DNA from: Vavraia culicis subsp. floridensis | Lineage: Eukaryota > Microsporidia > Pleistophoridae | NCBI RefSeq assembly: GCF_000192795.1 | Contig: NW_007360628.1 | Location: 18,711 to 82,710 of the forward strand | Reading direction: 5' to 3' | DNA: 64,000 bases | Part shown: positions 59,220 through 64,000 of the stretch, one piece after another | Layout: the number at the start of each line of letters is the position of its first letter | Position numbering within the stretch: the first letter of the stretch is position 1 | Made by a program: the position numbers and the translations under genes | Notes under the pieces: generated by a model | What the model saw: the letters and a program-made list of their open reading frames with translations, nothing else | What the model was told of the DNA's origin: nothing | Database searches by the model: none

Positions 59220-61725
59220 TCTCGGGGCTTGTTTTTCATCAAAATAAATATTACATAATTAGAGTGTCGAGAACGGTTCCGTGAAGAACCACTGAAAATT
59301 ATTTTGCAACCTAATCGGATGTTTTTAATCGTTTTTTAAACATCTGTTTCTCAGCCATGTTTTTGTTTATTCCACTATTTTAAGTAATCAAGGCCTTGAA
59401 AAACTGCGTGTATCTTGGAATATGTGCTGTGTACAACAAATCATCTAAGAGTAGATTTAGATGTCAAAAATACAAAAGTGTTTTACAGCAGACATGAATT
59501 AATTACGCGTGCTGCAATGTTTGAATTCAGTAGCTCATGGCCTACTTTTATAATATTTCACTCTGATTTTCGGTTAGATGTCGTGCTGAAAGATAAAATA
59601 GTACATGTGTTGGTAGCAAGGAAGTAAATAGGCATATTTTTAGTAGAAAGATTAAACATAGGAGCAAAAAATAAGAGATCAGGTCGTGACAGTGGTGATG
59701 AAACGATATATGACGGAATACAAGATAAGAAACAAAAGCATAATTTTTGTAGTAAAGTCAATATGAATTGCAATAAAAGTCTGTATATGGTCGTTATTAT
59801 GGTAATAAAGAATGATTTCTAGCACAGTGACGCATTTAATGCGAACCTGAAATAACTTTGCAAATTCGTAAGAAACATAGCTACTGAGTGTTGAGCTTAC
59901 TGTGGTGCAAATTTACGGAATGGTACTTTACTGAAGCAATAATATAGATTTATGCTCATAGCTATCGTCTATGCATCAACTGCATGGCCTGTTTTTCGAT
60001 CCGTAACCACAAATTTTGTAATGCAATTGGTTGGATTTAAACACAAATTTATATGCATGAGACATGAAAGATAAATTTGTGCATAAAAATAGCGAAAGAA
60101 CCAGGTGCATGCAAGAAAGGTTATCTCCAGGCTAGGATGAATATGCTATCGAAAATGAGTTTGTTTGGACAATATATATGTTATAAGATACGAAAATGGA
60201 CTTTTGAGAAGGGAAAAACCTCTTTTACTCCTTGTGACACAGGAAACAGTAGAAAAAATATCAAGTGCTTCTACTCTGTAATATCAGTGGATGGAATCCA
60301 ACAATATGGTTTGTGCTATTTGTTGGTGTAATCAATGCCAGTTAATTGCGATCTTATGGTTTACTGATGGTCGAATTGCGAGGAGAACATTCGATCTAAT
60401 CAGATTAAAACCTATGAGAGGAAAAAAAGAATTTTTACAGAAGTTGGTTGGAGCGTTATTAAATGGCGAATATTGCAACAATTTATGATTATATAACACA
60501 CCTGTCAATTTCAGTACTCTCTGTTCTGTGCTTCAGCCACTTATCTTCAAAACAAGATAATTTTTGGTGTTCTACGGGATGTAACCACGTTGATTGTACA
60601 AATGGTACAAAAAAATCATTTGCTCACCGTGTCTGTGACCAGGAAGCTGATCTAAAATAGCAGATTCAAAACTTGAGGGAAGAAAATACTGATAAAACCA
60701 TTAAGCTAAGGATGTATGGATGGAGATTTACATGAAAAGAGTTTAGAAATGGAATTATCGTTATTTTGAGTGGCTAGAGGAGAAGAACATATGAAGCGAT
60801 ATTGAACTATAAGGTCTTTGATTATTGTGCAGGTAACGCACAACTCAGTTCTTTGTTCATTTAAAGTCAAAAATTGAGACATTGATCTAACAGGCAGTTT
60901 TGAATTTATAATCTGCTAGATCTCGTACAATTCAGTATCAATTTGCGCGTAACATCATTTTTTTTGCTGTAACTATGTCAATAAAATACATTAATATAAC
61001 ACCAAGTCTGTCCATGTTGCATTAGCATCTTGATAAGTTTTTTGATTAAGATAATGAGTTTAATCGAATTCGTTCTGAATAGGCATTATGCTTACGAAGG
61101 AATTGACCCTAAAGTCCTGCAACAACTCAGCACAGAAAATACATCAATTACGCAAAAATACCAACAGACAAGGTACTTTTTTTGATGCTTCTCACATCTG
61201 AGACATACATCACATCCTTCGAGTTTGAAGCCTTGCAGTGTGGTTTTCGTTCCCAACCTCGATTAAAAATTCTTTAATCGATTATTCTATAAATTAATAG
61301 TAGTTTGTTATCTGGATGATAATTGCAGACCATCGGGCCTGCAAAGTTGTTCTTTATAGACAACATTAAAAGAAGATTACCAAAAAAACCAAATATTTAG
61401 CCTCTGACTAAAGACCTATGACAAGTGCAGTCTCTCTGGGCAGTCCAAAATGATAGTTATTGTTTGCGTTTACTTATGTGTAGGTAATAATGAAGTGCTT
61501 TTAGTGACAAAAATGATGACATGAAAGGAAGGCATATCATTATGACAACCAGACTTTGTTTGGTTGTAGGCGCAAATAGCACAGCTGATACAATCGTAAT
61601 TGATGCTTGTGGGCATTAAAATCTAGTATAATAATGCGTATTTACTATAAAAGTTGGTATAAAAATGATATCAATGGTCTTTTCGGCTTCGCGGCTAATT
61701 ATTATTTAATATTACGAATATAGAA
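59220..61725. other. intergenic, long, AT-rich
   Basis: About 2.5 kb. The frames between 60077 and 60660 on the plus strand are short, overlap in different phases and carry several cysteines. They could be a broken gene, but I cannot identify a family. Nothing else is seen. Confidence 0.45.
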
Positions 61726-62793
61726 ATGTTTTTATTAACATGTAAATATAGTAAGTGCGTCACACAGCCCTTCATGGAAGCAGCCAACAACAGTGTTACA
61801 GACGTACAATTACATAGCAATAACATAAGTGAATCAAATATCTCACATCATATACCATCGTGGACTAGCGGAATAGGTTCGAGTTTGGAGAACTCAACTG
61901 TAAGTCGTATACTCAATGTTGTAAAGAAAAGAATATCCTATACAAATTATTCTTTCACAATGTTCGGTGCAACTCTGATAATCTTAGGGTTTATGCTTGC
62001 ACTGATGGCCGTGGTTATAACTTGTATAAACTCCTGCTGGAAAAAAAGAAGAGCATCTACGAGAAAGCACTCAGCAGAAAAAACATCGAAGTCTTCAAAC
62101 GATGAATTACACAAGTTAAACATGATTAAGCCTATCATTACGGTAAGAATTGATGAAGATGAAGAAGAAACTATGACTGTCGAAAGAGAGACACTCACTA
62201 AAATGTCAAACGATGAAAACAGAGGTATAACAACGGGGATAGATGCTGATCAAGATAAAACTATTGCAGCAACCAACAAAAATAGGGGACCGTATGATCA
62301 AAATAGAAATAATTTGCTAACTAGGGAATTAGAGGATGTATTGAAGAGCTTGATGGGATGTACAGGGCAAGAAGAATCCAAAAACGCGAGAGCATATGCA
62401 ACACAGTGTAAATTAGAATACAAAAGGAATTCTAAGGAAGAAACGAGTTGCGAACTGACAAAGATGAGTACCGGTCCGTCTAGCACTATCGAAGTTAAAG
62501 TTGATGTGCATTGCAGTGAGTTTGATAGGCAAAAACATACTTTGTTGAACTGTGAGGGTGAAAAGATGCGCAATGTGGACGATTCCTCTTCTGTTCTTAC
62601 AACCAACAACTCTGCTAACTATGATATGTGTTCTCAATCCGAGTATGAACAAAAACATGCTGAGCATAAGCAAATACATGGTGAGTTTGAGAATGTTCTT
62701 AGCGATATTAAGAAGAGCATCGACAGTTTGGCACTAATGGAATCGGAATGCGAAGAAATAACGAGCCAAAATAAGAACAACGGAGCAAATTAG
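61726..62793 (+). CDS. single-pass membrane protein with glycosylatable ectodomain
   Basis: The product has 355 residues. The N-terminal 75 residues carry several N-glycosylation sequons (NNS, NIS twice, NST, NYS). A transmembrane helix covers about 79-102 (MFGATLIILGFMLALMAVVI), followed by CINSCWKKRR, so the long hydrophilic C-terminal part should be cytosolic. This tail is acidic and S/T/N-rich with no known domain. It differs from the five-gene cysteine family in lacking C-x6-C-x7-C, but has the same N-out topology. No cleavable signal peptide is evident. Confidence 0.7.
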   Translation: MFLLTCKYSKCVTQPFMEAANNSVTDVQLHSNNISESNISHHIPSWTSGIGSSLENSTVSRILNVVKKRISYTNYSFTMFGATLIILGFMLALMAVVITCINSCWKKRRASTRKHSAEKTSKSSNDELHKLNMIKPIITVRIDEDEEETMTVERETLTKMSNDENRGITTGIDADQDKTIAATNKNRGPYDQNRNNLLTRELEDVLKSLMGCTGQEESKNARAYATQCKLEYKRNSKEETSCELTKMSTGPSSTIEVKVDVHCSEFDRQKHTLLNCEGEKMRNVDDSSSVLTTNNSANYDMCSQSEYEQKHAEHKQIHGEFENVLSDIKKSIDSLALMESECEEITSQNKNNGAN

Positions 62794-63405
62794 TTATTAT
62801 GTGCTGCAGAAACACCTGATCGAGAGAAGGATAACTTCTCAGAACAGCTTTAGCTATTCGCCATGTAGAAAAACCAAGCTGTAATATCCAATTTGGACGA
62901 TAAATATGATGAACTGCAGGGCTGAACATAATAACAACTATAGTTCATGTGGTAAGATGTTTAGGATTAAAATGGATTTATGTATGGTTTTTATGCTTGA
63001 TTGCAAATTGCGAGATTCAAAGACCAATTTCTAACATTTTATGCATTCATTCCTGTTGTCAGCAATGCATTGCCATAGGGGTGTATTATCATTGTTTCTC
63101 TATATTGCATGGTTTTTTGAACGTGCCGTATCGATGCAAGTGTTTTCCGAGAAAGAACAAAAAATGAACAAAAATAGATGGGAAGAAACCATCAAAACTT
63201 ATCATATGATATAACAAGTGCGCACTTAGTTTGATTGACACATACATTAACCATGATGTCACATCCAGCATTTTCGTATCATTTCTTGCTAATTAGTCTT
63301 GAACTGGTAATAGCAATAAATTAAGGCTAAATTAACAATTAAAAGGGCAAAAACTACAAAGTACAAATTAAAAATATATAAGTAGCACGGTTAAGCTGCG
63401 ATACC
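62794..63405. other. intergenic
   Basis: About 610 bases, AT-rich. ATATATAAG at about 63375-63383 is a good TATA candidate 23-31 bases upstream of the ATG at 63406. Confidence 0.45.
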
Positions 63406-63603
63406 ATGATGATAAATACCATCGAGCCTTACCGGTACAATTACTTCAAAAAAAGAATTGAAATCACATCAGAAGTGCTGCCAATACTGAAAAACTCGTA
63501 TCTCACAGATATCAAGAACGTAAAACTCCTCCTGATATATGTTAACGAACCTGTTTTGTATGTGTACAGTGAAAAGGCCAGGATTGTTGTTCGGATTCGG
63601 TAG
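63406..63603 (+). CDS. short protein, or first part of a frameshifted gene
   Basis: The product has 65 residues (MMINTIEPYRYNYFKKRIEI onward) and looks like an N-terminal domain of alternating strands (KLLLIYVNEPVLYVYSEKAR). It has a TATA candidate upstream and ATACC directly before the ATG. It ends with TAG five bases before the ATG of the next frame, which runs to the window end in a different phase. The second frame is open back to 63573, so both may belong to one gene with a frameshift. No family is recognised. Confidence 0.45.
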   Translation: MMINTIEPYRYNYFKKRIEITSEVLPILKNSYLTDIKNVKLLLIYVNEPVLYVYSEKARIVVRIR

Positions 63604-63608
63604 AACAG

Positions 63609-64000
63609 ATGGAAATACCAGAGAAAAAGGGTAAACTGAGCGAAATTTTTGAATACTTTATCACATCTCTCTTCTATGATCTCCTGGTCGGTGAATTTAA
63701 CGGCATGGCAGTGTGTATGAGCAGAGCAGGTGAGAATGATGTGAACATGTCGGTACTGATTTCTGAGTTGGAATATGATGAGGCGAACGAAATTCTCAAG
63801 AACCCGAGTTGGCTTGTGCGGGAATATAAGTTTAAAAATTGGGATATCGAAACAGAGTCGGAGACTGCAAATAGCAAGAAGGAGTTGGAAGATAAAATTG
63901 ACACATGCGAAGATACTGATGAAAAGGAAAACATGGATCCTACTGCATCGAGGGAAAATGATAATAACACGAGAAGAGAACATAAGATTGAGAACAGAAA
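63609..64000 (+). CDS. partial gene running off the window
   Basis: From the ATG at 63609 the frame stays open for 130 codons to the end of the window. It begins MEIPEKKGKLSEIFEYFITS; a globular-looking part (FNGMAVCMSRAGENDVNMSV, NPSWLVREYKFKNWDIE) is followed by an acidic, N/E/K-rich low-complexity region. The codon pattern is consistent with coding sequence. No known family is recognised. The relation to the preceding 65-residue frame is unresolved. Confidence 0.55.
   Translation, partial: MEIPEKKGKLSEIFEYFITSLFYDLLVGEFNGMAVCMSRAGENDVNMSVLISELEYDEANEILKNPSWLVREYKFKNWDIETESETANSKKELEDKIDTCEDTDEKENMDPTASRENDNNTRREHKIENR

Noticed and set aside
60077..60660. Three overlapping cysteine-containing plus-strand frames, considered as a broken transposase
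   Set aside because: No DDE or zinc-ribbon pattern of a known transposase family could be read, and the starts are mostly non-ATG.

Overview
The window looks like a nuclear segment from a microsporidian or a very close relative. The proteins are eukaryotic but shortened: a CstF-64/Rna15 homologue of 202 residues, a Sec31 of about 781 residues and a divergent histone H2B of 130 residues. I saw no gene that needs an intron. Most start codons have a CCC-containing element a few bases upstream, as described for microsporidian genes. Long intergenic gaps and many minisatellites suggest a relaxed genome of the Trachipleistophora/Vavraia kind rather than a compact Encephalitozoon-like one, but the species is inference. 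I recognised no rRNA, tRNA or CRISPR.

Region 1 (1-2.6 kb) is AT-rich and almost empty. Region 2 (2.6-40.5 kb) is a housekeeping block on both strands: a multipass membrane protein, histone H2B, a Cue2-like Smr endonuclease, the tRNA m5C methyltransferase Trm4, CstF-64/Rna15, ribosomal proteins uL24 (L26) and uS19 (S15), RCC1, a Per1/PGAP3-type lipid remodelling protein split over two frames, delta-COP, a 1286-residue repeat-rich membrane protein, an RNF5-like RING protein, V-ATPase subunit H, a B-type cyclin with a destruction box, a myristoylated calcium sensor, a bZIP protein and Sec31. Region 3 (40.5-64 kb) is more AT-rich and dominated by genes I cannot assign.

The most interesting feature is a five-gene array, all on the minus strand, between 41.2 and 50.8 kb. 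The proteins are short and very divergent, and each has one membrane segment. All five have exactly the same N-terminal cysteine spacing, C-x6-C-x7-C, a fourth cysteine 36-46 residues later, one transmembrane helix and a basic tail. They look like a fast-evolving membrane or surface family. The rest of the right side holds a beta-propeller protein, a zinc-finger/ubiquitin-like protein, an exported or type II membrane protein, a two-B-box coiled-coil protein without RING, a glycosylatable single-pass protein and a gene cut by the window end.

Functionally the housekeeping genes cover the secretory pathway (Sec31, delta-COP, Per1, RNF5-like), translation and RNA quality control (uL24, uS19, Trm4, Cue2), mRNA 3' processing (Rna15), nuclear transport and cell cycle (RCC1, cyclin B) and vacuolar acidification (VMA13). 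They are not arranged in operons. Several genes have long pyrimidine-rich, G-poor leaders on the sense strand, and several have tandem repeats immediately downstream of the stop codon.
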